Below, piece by piece: positions 14,301 to 26,300 of a DNA stretch of 64,000 nucleotides (its first letter is position 1; each line of letters starts with the position of its first letter). Source of the stretch: Anagrus nilaparvatae (Eukaryota > Arthropoda > Insecta > Hymenoptera > Mymaridae). The notes beneath the pieces were generated by a model. It was not told the origin of the DNA, searched no databases, and saw nothing but the letters and a program-made list of their open reading frames with translations. The stretch is from positions 16,742,501 to 16,806,500 of the forward strand of contig JAKSXM010000007.1 of assembly GCA_022575985.1 (NCBI GenBank), in the 5' to 3' direction. Position numbers and translations under genes: made by a program.

Positions 14301-17300
14301 TAATGAGACGAAATCGATAATTTACGAAAGACCATGTTTCGTCTAAATTGAAAATTCTACTCACTAATAAATTTATTACATAAAGGTTATTCATATTATT
14401 AATCAATAAAAGTGACCATAATAATATCATTTGTAAATATTATAAAAATTCTATCAAAAAATACCAAATATTTTTTTTATACGAGTTCTTTTTTGATTTT
14501 GCAGAGTATCGATTTTTGATCTTTTACCTAAAATAATTTTGATCGCGTTAGTTTCTCATTTTCTATGAATCTGATACCTATTTAGCGCATACTTAAACGA
14601 ATTCAAATGGTTATCTTACTGTATCAAACATATTATATATCATTGGAAAATACATTACTTTAAAAAAAAATTGAAAAAAATTTATCTTTTTTCCTCTTTA
14701 TACTAACATAATTTAATTTCATAAAAGAACAATAATTAAAAAAACTATTTAATTGGAAAAAAAATTTTACATGTTTTTAAATTTAAATACTTTTTAGATA
14801 AAATGCTCGAAAATTTTCATGCATCTAACTTTTTTTATGTGTCCCTGAGGGATAATATCCGGTCTATTTAAAACGACTTTTCTTTATATGAATTGTGTAT
14901 ATAATTACAGAAAATTTTCTTTTAGTTTTAAGTTCCTTTGTTTGATATACATTTTAAAACTCTAATTTTAATAAATATTACATTACATTTAATTATATTT
15001 TAAATGCAATTAAATAAAACTTTGAACATATATTAATTTTACTCTGGATTAAAATTAAAAAAAAGGTAAATTAAATATTTCACAAAGAAGTAAAAATTAT
15101 GTAAATGGTAAGTTAAATTTTTTACAAGAGAAAAATTAATTCGAAAAATGATTACCATTTTTATTTTTATCAAATTATTTAGATACTACTTGAATTAAAT
15201 ATACAAATACTAGAATATAATTTTTACATAGTATAAACGGTTTTAAAGGTTTTATACATTTTTCGATGTTCAATTTTAGTAAGCAGCGATTTATCGTACA
15301 AAACAAACAAGAAAATTGCAAGAAATTCAAATTATTGAAAAATATATCTTATTCAGCTAATTTTGGTATCTCTTTTCCAGTAAAATTACAATTTATTTTA
15401 ATATATTAATTTAATATTTTATTATTAATAGATATACAAGTTTTCTTCGATCAGGTTAAAAATCTGATTTCCGAAACTTGATTTTAAAATGCTTAATATA
15501 ACTAAAATTAGATATTTCGAAGTTATAGGTCTGCTATAGCACTCAGCAGTTATTGCGTTTTGTAGGAATCATTGATTTTGCTATTGATTTGTGGGTTAAC
15601 ATGTTTTACCAGAAAGGAAGCCCTTTTTAGCAGAATCATGGCAGGGAAAAATAAAAATTTCATTTATTTGTCTTCAAAAAATAGGAAAATCTATGTACTT
15701 TATAGCGGCCACGTACAAAAGTAAATTTGTTATTTTTAACTTTTATAAAAAATAAAAAATACGTTTCCAATATTCATTCATTTCCAGGTTATCACAAAAT
15801 CTCATTAGTGTTTTACAACCCTAACTAAAAAAATGGCGAAGAAATACAAGAAGCAAACTGAATAAGTTAAATTATATGTTTAATTTCAAAATCCTATCTT
15901 ACGCCTAAAGCAATGGACAAGAATAATTACACAGGCACACAAAAAAAAAAAAGTCTTGTATCTGAAACCAGACCTACCTACAGGTAAGTTTTTTGATGTC
16001 CTAAAACCGAATCTGAAGTCAGAATTTACCCATCACCCTTAGATTTTGCCCCAGCTACCCCCAGCCAGCCCTTAAACCGCCCCAAAAAGCAAATATTTTA
16101 CTATGTCCAAAAGTTAAGAATAAAAGTACTTTAGTTACGTATTTTGATGTTCTAAAACCGAATCTGAAGTCAGAATTTACCCATCACCCTTAGATTTTGC
16201 CCCAGCTACCCCCAGCCACCCCCTAAACCGCCCCAAAAAGCAAATATTTTACTATGTCCAAAAATTAAGAATAAAAGTACTTTAGTTACGTATTTTGATG
16301 TCCTAAAACCGAATCTGAAGTCAGAATTTACCCATCACCCTTAGATTTTGCCCCAGCTACCCCCAGCCACCCCCTAAACCGCCCCAAAAAGCAAATATTT
16401 TACTATGTCCAAAAGTTAAGAATAAAAGTACTTTAGTTACGTATTTTGATGTTTTAAAACCTAATCTGAAGTCAGAATTTACCCATCACCCTTAGATTTT
16501 GCCCCAGCTACCCCCAGCCACCCCCTAAACCGCCCCAAAAGGAAATATTTTACTATGTCCAAAAGTTAAAAATAAAAGTACTTTAGTTACGTATTTTGAT
16601 GTCCTAAAACCGAATCTGAAGTCAGAATTTACCCATCACCCTTAGATTTTGCCCCAGCTACCCCAGCTACCCCCTATTTCGCCCCATAGAACGAATATTT
16701 TACTTTGTGCAAAAGTAATAAACAAAAGTATCCAAGTTACGTTTTTGTTAATCTAAATACAAATCGAAAGTCAGAATTTACCAATCACCCTTAGATTTTG
16801 CCCCAGCTACCCCAGCTACCCTCCATGCCGCCCCAGAGGGCGAATATTTCACTTTGTGCGAAAGTAAAAAACAAAAGTATCCAAGTTACGTCTTTTGAGG
16901 TTCTAAAAACGAATCTGAAGTCAGAATTTCCTTATCTCCTTTAGATTTTCCCCAGTTACCCCAGCTACCCTCTATGCCGCCCCAGAGGGCGTATATTTTA
17001 CTTTGTGCAAAAGTTAAAAACAAAAATATTCAAGTTACGTTTTTCGATGTTCTAAAAACGAATCTGAAGTCTCAATTCACCCATTTCCTTTAGATTTTGT
17101 CCCAGCTACCCCAGCTACCCTCTAACTTGATCCAGAGGGCGAATATTTCACTTTGGGCAAAAGTTTAAAACAAAAGTATACATGTTACGTTTTTCGTTGT
17201 CCTAAAAACGAATTTGAAGTCACCATTTACCCCTCACTTTTAGGTTTTGTAAAAATTTAAAAATAAAAGTACTTATATGCTATGATTTTCGCAGTGATAA

Positions 17301-20300
17301 AAATGAATCTGAAATTAGAAAACACATGTGATGCTCAGAATTCTCCCCAGCCACATTAGCTTCCTTGGAAACCACACGAAAGGGAAAATAGTGTACTTTG
17401 TGCAAAATTAAAATATAAAAAATATCTAAATTATATTTTATTGAGTACTAATTTCAAATCTGAAGACAGAATTCACTCACACCCTAAGGATGAATATTTT
17501 ATTTTTCTGTTTTTGTCTGCTAAAATCTAAAAGGTTAACCAAAAGTTTCATTAAAGTTTGCATTCTTGTACTCTTCAAACTCTAACTTATATTGATGTTC
17601 CTTAGAAATAAATATACATTTTCTTTATTTACTTTAAGTGAACTATCATATTATTAGTATCAGATATTAGAAAAGTATTCGAAAGCAATTTTAATGCTTA
17701 CTTTTGCAACTAGGACACCTCCCCGTGGTGAAGGCGGGCAACGGGTAGTTCCGGCAAAGTTCCTAGGTAAAAGATATGCCTTCATGGCGAAAGTAAGTAG
17801 AAATAAGTTTACGATGCAGGGGAGGGATACCCCAGTATCGGCGGCTGGTCAGGGTGTGAAAGCGGGCCCGCAGGCGTCGTCATCAGGCAACCGTAGCTCT
17901 TCTTTAGTTGGTGACTTGGCTTCAGGAGAGTTTAGAGCTACAAGAAACACGCACGTTTGTATTCAGGATGCAGATGTCTTCTGTTATGTTTGTGGTAACT
18001 TTGAAGTTCTTAAATATCGTAAGAAAATATCTGAATCTTATAAAGATCTTTATTTTAACTGTTTTAACATGAGAATTTTAGATGGAAATAAGTCATGGGT
18101 TCCTAACATGATATGTGGGACATGTATTACTATGATGAACCGTTTCGAAAGAACTAAAAACAAACAAGCGCTTAAAAATGTTCCTGCAATATGGCGAAAA
18201 CCCAAATCAAAAGCAGACTGTTACTTTTGTAATACAGATCTTAATGGTTTTAACGCAAAAAACAAATCTAAAATAAAATATGTAGAATTATCTTCAGTAA
18301 CAAGACCGATAAATTCTTCAAATAAACCAAGATTAAGTAGCAATTTCAGCCTCTCAACATCTGATAAAAATGACAAATCATCATCAAGAATGGATGTTTA
18401 TAGTAATGAGGAAAGTTCTATGGAAGCTGATAGCGATAGTGAGGAAGAATCATAAGAATATTCGGAAGACAGCGATACTGATGAAAGTGATGATGAATAT
18501 AAGGATAGCCGACAAAATAATGGTCTAAAACTTTTTGATCAGCAATCATTAAATGACTTTATTAGACGGATTGGAGTCGCAAAAGATATGGCAGAATATA
18601 TTGCTGCAGAGCTTAAAGACCGTGGTCTTGTGAAAAAAGGCACTAAGTCAACTTATTATAGACAGAGATAAAATATTTGACCTCTGGGGCAATTTAGAGG
18701 GTAGCTGGGGTAGCTGGGGCAAAATTTAAAGGAGATGGGTGAATTCTGACTTTAGATTCGTATATAGAACATCAAAAAACGTAACTTGGAGACTTATGTT
18801 TTTTTACTTTTGCACAAAGTGAAATATTCGTTCTCTGGGGCGGCATGGAGGGTAGCTGGGGTAGGTAAGGGTGATGGGTAAATTTTGACTTCAGATTCGG
18901 TTTTAGAACATCAAAATACGTAACTAAAGTACTTTTATTCTTAACTTTTGGACACAGTAAAATATTTGCTTTTTGGGGCGGTTTAAGGGGTGGCTGGGGG
19001 TAGCTGGGGCAAAATCTAAGGGTGATGGGTGAATTCTGACTTCAGATTCGGTTTTAGAACATCAAAATACGTAACTAAAGTACTTTTATTCTTAAATTTT
19101 GGACATAGTAAAATATTTGCTTTTTGGGGCGGTTTAGGGGGTGGCTGGGGGTAGCTGGGGCAAAATCTAAGGGTGATGGGTAAATTCTGACTTCAGATTC
19201 GGTTTTAGAACATCAAAATACGTAACTAAAGTACTTTTATTCTTAACTTTTGGACATAGTAAAATATTTGCTTTTTGGGGCGGTTTAGGGGGTGGCTGGG
19301 GGTAGCTGGGGCAAAATCTAAGGGTGATGGGTAAATTCTGACTTCAGATTCGGTTTTAGGACATCAAAAAACTTACCTGTAGGTAGGTCTGGTTTCAGAT
19401 ACAAGACTTTTTTTTTTTTTTGTGTGCCTGTGTTATTAAAGACGTTAAAAAATAAGAATAAAGGTATGTAGAATAATGTAAGCAATTTTTAAAATATTTA
19501 TAGTTATTTATATAATACTAGAAAGTAATTTCACTTTCGAAAAAAATATCTGTTTTGAATAAGAAATAAAAATAAAAATATTATTTATTTGTCTTGACAA
19601 AATAAGAATTTTTATGTACTTTTTACACAAACAAAAATTTTTTATTTTTTTTTGCCTTTAACCGAAATTTTACGAGAAATTTTATTTGAATAACCAAAAA
19701 CATAAATCGGTTTTTGAGGTTAAAATTCAGTTAACCTATTAACGCCTAAGCGGACATCCTTGGACACTTGCATTTTTCGGTAATAAAATCTGCATATTTT
19801 AGGCTAAAAACACCACCTAGTAGGTAATTTGGGTCGCTCTTTTCATTTCCGGTGCCCGTTTTTTTATACAGCCCTTGCGAAACGAGATAGCAACCCCTAA
19901 AGTGGAGTAAATTTTCAAATAATTCTTAAGAAAACTTAAGTTCTTCCCAAATGCAAAAAAAACTCTATTTAGCATATAAAATTATTACTAGAATTCCCAA
20001 GAAATAGTTAAAAAGTCAAATAAGCATGTATTAGCCATTGCAGCCCTCCCTGGGGGTGTCTTTAGTAAGCAAAGGGGTGAGTTTTGGGTTTATTTTGGGT
20101 CGCTCTTTTCATTTCTGGAGCCCATTTTTAGCTACAACCCCTACGAAATGAGATAGCAACCCCTAAAATGGGGTAAATGTTTTAACGATTTTTGTTACGC
20201 GTGAGATGTCCCCAAATGCAAAAAAGATGTTATTTGACATTAAAAATTATTATCAGGACTCCCAAAAAAGAGAAAGTTCGTAAAATTGAAGTATTTAGAT

Positions 20301-23300
20301 AAAATTTACCCCATTTTAGGGGTTGGTATATAATTTCGTAGGGGTTGTTGCTAAAAATGAGCTCCAGAAATGAAAAGAGCGACCCAAAATACTTATTAGA
20401 TGAGTTTTTTAGCCCAAAATATTCAATCTTTTATTTATTTATAAAACTCACCCCTTTGTTTACTAAAGACACCCCCAGGGAGGGTTGAAATGGCTAATAC
20501 ATGCTTATTTGACTTTTTAACTATTTCTTGGCAGTTCTTTTAATAATTTTTTATGCTAAATAAAGACTTTTTCGCATTTGAAAGTAACTAAAGTTTCCTT
20601 AAGAATTACTTGAAAGTTTACCCCATTTTAAGGGTTGATACATCATTTCGTAGGGGTTGTAGCTAAAAATGAACTCCAGAAATCAAAAGAGCGACCCAAA
20701 ATACTTACTGGGTGAGTTTTTTGGCCCAAAATATTCAATCATTCATTTATTTATAAAACTCACCCCTTTGTTTACTAAAGACACCCCCAGGGAGGGTAGC
20801 AATGGCTAATACTTACGTATTTGACTTTTAACCTTTTCTTGGGATTCCTAGTAAATATTTTTTATGCTAAATAAAAACTTTTTTTGCATTTGAAAGCAAC
20901 TAAAGTTTCCTTAAGAATTACTTGAAATTTTATCCTGTTTCAGGGGTTGTTATCTCGTTTCACAAGGGTTGTATTAAAAAACGGGCCCCGGAAATTAAAA
21001 GAGCGAGACAAATTACCTACTAGGTGAGTTTTTTAGCCCAAAATATTCAATCTTTCATTTATTTTTAAAACTCACCCCTTTGCTTACTAAAGCCACCCCC
21101 AGGGAGGATTGCAATGGCTAACACATGCTTATTTGACTTTTAAACTTTTTTTGGGAGTTCTAGTAATAATTTTACATGCTAACTAGAGTCTTTTTTGCAT
21201 TTGGGAAGAACTTAAGTTTCTTTAAGAATTATTTGAAAATTTACCCCACTTTAGGGGTTGATATCTCGTTTCGCAAGGGTTGTATCAAAAAACAAGCCCC
21301 GGAAATAAAAAGAGCGAGCCAAATTACCTACCTGCCAGGTGGGGTTTTTAGCCTAAAATATGGAGTTTTTATTACCAAAAAATGCAAGTGTCTAAGGATG
21401 TCCGCTTAGGCGTTAATAGGTTTAGTAACTAGACTTCAACTTTACCGAAAGTTTATCTCTGTAAAAAAATTTTCCATTATTTTTTGTGAAATTTTCGAAA
21501 AATGTAGCTTTTGGCACTTTTCAGGAACAAAACTCCTCGTAAAAATCAGCTTTTTGATTACATTAATAGTAAATGAAAATTTTACTTGAATTTCAACTTA
21601 CTACAAGAACAAATCGCAATTACTATTTTTCTAAAATTTTTCAATTTTTTGTTAAAAAAGGTTTATAAAGTTTTTTGCACAGAAAATGATGCCTGTCAAA
21701 TTACATATGATAATCCCGACGAATTGTCCAGAGATCTCTAGAGATCTCTAGAGATCTTCAGAGATCTCTAAATTGGGGAGATCTCCGGAGATCTCTAAAC
21801 TTGTTTTTAATTATTTCAAATGATTGAAGCTTATTATGCTAAAAATGCTTATAAATAGCTCCAACAAGCCTACATTATTCATAATACATGTAAAAAAAAT
21901 TCAAGCTGTATTTATATATAGCTAAACCATCGAAATTTGCCTTTTAATCAAATGAAAATCTGTAAAATATTATTTTTTTCTATAATTATTACGAAAATTG
22001 AAGCTAAACTTAGGTTTTTGACAAAAGATTCTCAAAAAGCAAATTACTATTCATGGTACTTTCTTTGTATATTACTCTGATTAATAAAACTTGTATATTT
22101 TGTAGCTCAAAAAGCACACTATGTCAATAAAATCATAAATTGCTTATGAAGAAATTTCAAAGATTTAAATCATTTTTTTAACGAAATCAATGAAAAAAAT
22201 TATTTGAACACAGAATCCTATTGTTTAGCGTACTTTGAACTACTATTTTTTAGTCTTTATTAAATATACCACCCAGCAAATGCTAAACACGTTAGTTGAA
22301 CAAGTCTTTACCCTTTTGTATCCTATAGGATTTATTAAAATACGACCTGAAACGGATAAAGTACTTTTCATTGTTCTTTCATTTGTGTAGAAAGAAAAAT
22401 TTTATTTCAAAAATAATAATGTATTTATTTCCATAATATAATTCAATTAATTTCTGTTAAGCAATTTATTGATTCTTAGTAATGATTAAACGAAAATTTG
22501 CTTAAAAAAATGATGTTGTAAAGGAGTTTTTGAACTCATTAACGCAAATCTAAAATACAGAAAAAAATGTCAACTGCTTGGAGATATTATTCAGAATTGA
22601 AGAATCCTTTTTAATTTATAATAGAAAAATAATTTATCATATACCTTCAGTTTGCTTGAAAGAACCTATACTGAATCTCGAGCCAAGTGCCCCAACTTTA
22701 CATGAGAAGGGGATTCTTAGACGAATACTTTAAATTTTGCTGTAACTTTACTTTTCCACCAAATAACTTCCTAAGTCTTATTTTTCCGATCACAAACAGA
22801 ATTAATGAAATATTGTGAGTAAAAAGTTAAAGCGTTTAATATCACATATAAACAAAATTTAAGTAAGTTATTATTGTTATTATTATTACTGCTAACTTTT
22901 ATCATAATTGTTTTTCTAACTTAAATTACTATAAAATAAAAAATGAACAAAGTAGTGTGTTATTTTATCGAAATTCGCGAAAACCGGCCTCTTTACAAAA
23001 TCAAAAATGGTCTATCAGGGATAGTAAAAAAATTATAATAGAATTTTTCGCATATGCCCAGAAAAGTAAAGAATGACCCAAATTGCACGTAAATTACTAT
23101 CTGAGGCGAAGCTTTTTTTATGCCCCAGGGAAAAAATTTTTATAAGCTTCAAATTTAAAAAAAATGTTTACTTGCAATATTTCTTAAAATCGTTTGTGAG
23201 ATTCGGCGAATAAAAATTAGAATCCTAATTGAAATATTTTATAAAATATCAAAAATCACTATCTTTAAAGAATTATAACTTGAAACTTGAAAATAGATAA

Positions 23301-26300
23301 GATATGTAGTAATTTTATATGAAATCCATTTTAATCGAAAATCGTCCAGTTACCAAATGAGAAGGTATAGTTTATTTTTTGCGGTTATTAAACATTTTTA
23401 TTAATTACTTACGTTTTGCGCGTCGTTGAACGCAAGTATGATATCAGTTTTTACCTAAGATGACCAAGTTGCCCATAATAAGCAACAATAGGTTATTTTT
23501 TGCGTTTTCTTAGATGTTTATTTTTCTGAGTAATTCAATCATTAAAAGTAAAATCTGATATCATACTATAAGCAGTATCCTCGTAGGAAGTTCTGTGACA
23601 ATAATTAAAAGGATCACTAAAAAGCCATAGTCCAAACTGGAAGTCTCTATCTTAATACATGTAAGAATCATGGCGTCGCTTCCTATTTAGTCCAAAAATG
23701 AAGTTATTGTAAGAACACTCACTATGAGGATATACTAAGCACAACTAACCAATCAAAATATTAAAGAACATGCAAAGCATATCGGGAAATTACCTATTGT
23801 GGGCAACTAAAGCATTTTCAGTTAACACTGACTTCATATTCACATTCGATCCAAAATATTCTAAAATTTAAAAAATTTCATAAATCATATACTACAAAAG
23901 ATTCTGTGTTCTTTGAAATTTCTTCATAAGCAAATTATGATTTTATTGACATAGTGTGCTTTTTGAGCTACAAAATATACAAGTTTTATTAATCAGAGTA
24001 ATATACAAAGAAAATACCATGAATAGTAATTCGCTTTTTGAGAATCTTTTGTCAAAAACCTAAGTTTAGCTTTAATTTTCGTAATAATTATAGAAAAAAA
24101 TAATATTTTACAGATTTTCATTTGATTAAAAGGCAAATTTCGATGGTTTAGCTATATATAAATACAGCTTGAATTTTTTTTACATGTATTATGAATAATG
24201 TAGGCTTGTTGGAGCTATTTATAAGCATTTTTAGCATAATAAGCTTCAATCATTTGAAATAATTAAAAACAAGTTTAGAGATCTCCGGAGATCTCCCCAA
24301 TTTAGAGATCTCTGAAGATCTCTAGAGATCTCTAGAGATCTCCGGAGATCTCAGGACAATTCGTCGGGATTTTTCACCTGGTGTCACTTGAATAATAAAC
24401 AGCGAGATAAACAGGTTAAGTCTGATCAGGACTTTTTTTGTAATAAATATATGACCGCGCAACTTGACAAAAACAAGGTAAGTTTTACTGCAAGCATTGC
24501 ACCATACTTATGACCACTAAATTATATACCTCAAAAAATATGCAAGATTTGACTACAAAATGATCTGAACACAAAAATCTCTAAAAAACCCTTAAAATGT
24601 ATAACTGAAACTTTTTACACATTAGATATTCTTCTTCTGACTACTGAATTTCTTTTTTAATCAAACCTGAGCACACCGAAATTAAAATAACAGTCGCTTT
24701 TGAAATTGCAAAAAAAGTCTTATGTACACGTTTCTTTTAAAAATACATTAAAATATTCGCATATACGTATAAGATACGTGTTTTGGCAAGCGTAATAATT
24801 TTTTTTATACACATATACATATCATAATATATAAAAGACAAGTTTAATCTCTCTTATTTTTTTTTATCAAAAAAAGCATATAACTCTAACATTTCTGAAT
24901 ACAAATTATGGTTTATAATATAATATATATATATATATATTTAGAATCATGTTATACCTGTCACGAAAATTCAAGCTTTTTGTATAATGTGATAGAAAAA
25001 ATATATCTTTTTTTTTTCAGTAAAAGAAAAAAAACATAATGCATCAAAGTAAAAAAAAATATATATATTTTCTTTTTTAAAAGAAAAATAAATGATGTCA
25101 TGACCGAGTGATTTAGCAACACGTGCAATGTATGTTCTTTAATCTTCACAACTTCTTTATTTTTAAAAGAAAATATAGAACACATAAGGTTTGAAAGATA
25201 AAAATATTTAATTTTTTTTTTTTTGAAAGTTAAAATATCAGGAAATAAAAATATTAAAATAATACTTACGATAAATTTTTTGCTCCACCTCTACCATAAA
25301 GAAAAATATCTCTCGGAGCACGAAATTTTCTATCTGGATAATTATCACGATTACGACTATAAAATACTCTAGAACATGGTCCAGTACCATAAGGTTCACC
25401 ATCTTGATAAAGATCAACAAATTCATATAAAGCTCGAAAATCTACTGGTCTGTAAAAAAAATTAAATTAAATAAATAAATTTGTTTTCTATTATGACACT
25501 TTTTTACTATATTCTGTGTATTTTGAAACTTATATGTATTTGCATACAAATTTAAAATTTAATGTATTCCCTCAAGATATTTAATTTAAATATTAAATAT
25601 AATATGCATATGAGCATATTCTAAATACACAAATTTGTTATCAGCTAAAGTCAGTTTAAATGAAGGTTTTTAATACATTGTTAAAATCAAAATTATTTTT
25701 TAAAATTATAATTTAAACTTTAAATCGAAGTTTTTCTTCGCTTTTAATATTTTATGCACTGTAAAAAATAATGAACACAATATTACTACCATTTAGTAAT
25801 CCTACTACAGTTTAGTAATATTACTACAAAAATAGTAATTTTACTACAATTTGTAAAATAATTTTGAAAGCAGTATCAATGACATGATTTTATGCCATTG
25901 AATGTTCATTTCTTTTACGAGAAAATTTAGATAAAAATAAAATTTTAAAACTCAGATGATTTGCAATGCTATTAAATTAAATATTGATAATTCGTAAATT
26001 TTGAGATTACTTTTTTCTTGTAAGGTCTTATATTATATTTTATTTTAATGCATAATAATGCTATAGTTTTAGTGAAGACTTAAACCCCCTTTTCTTAATC
26101 ACTTTTTTTTGCTGATAAATTTTCAATGAGTATCTATGTTTTTGGAGTCATCGAATATAAATATGAAAACCATTTTTACCAAAAATAACTCAGCTGCCCA
26201 CAATTGGAATTTTGACGTTACCTTTTTTATCTGTTACTGAAGTTTTTTGGGTCTCTAAACATGAATATGATAATAGTTTTTACCTAAAATGTTTCACAGT

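Larger units (their letters stand above)
15930..19432. mobile_element. 3.5 kb transposon with inverted satellite arms and one zinc-knuckle gene
   Basis: Ends CACAGGCACAC and GTGTGCCTGTG, flanked by TTA on both sides (15927-15929, 19433-19435), a likely 3-bp target duplication. Next to each end comes an oligo-A/T run, then TCTTGTATCTGAAACCAGACC. The inward arms are tandem arrays of a unit of about 150 bp, about nine copies on the left and five in opposite orientation on the right. The single open frame lies between the arms. No DDE transposase is seen, so it is non-autonomous or of an unrecognised class. Confidence 0.85.

Noticed and set aside
21176..21409. 77-residue frame
   Set aside because: Lies within the tandem unit and terminal repeat of the 19734-21421 element.
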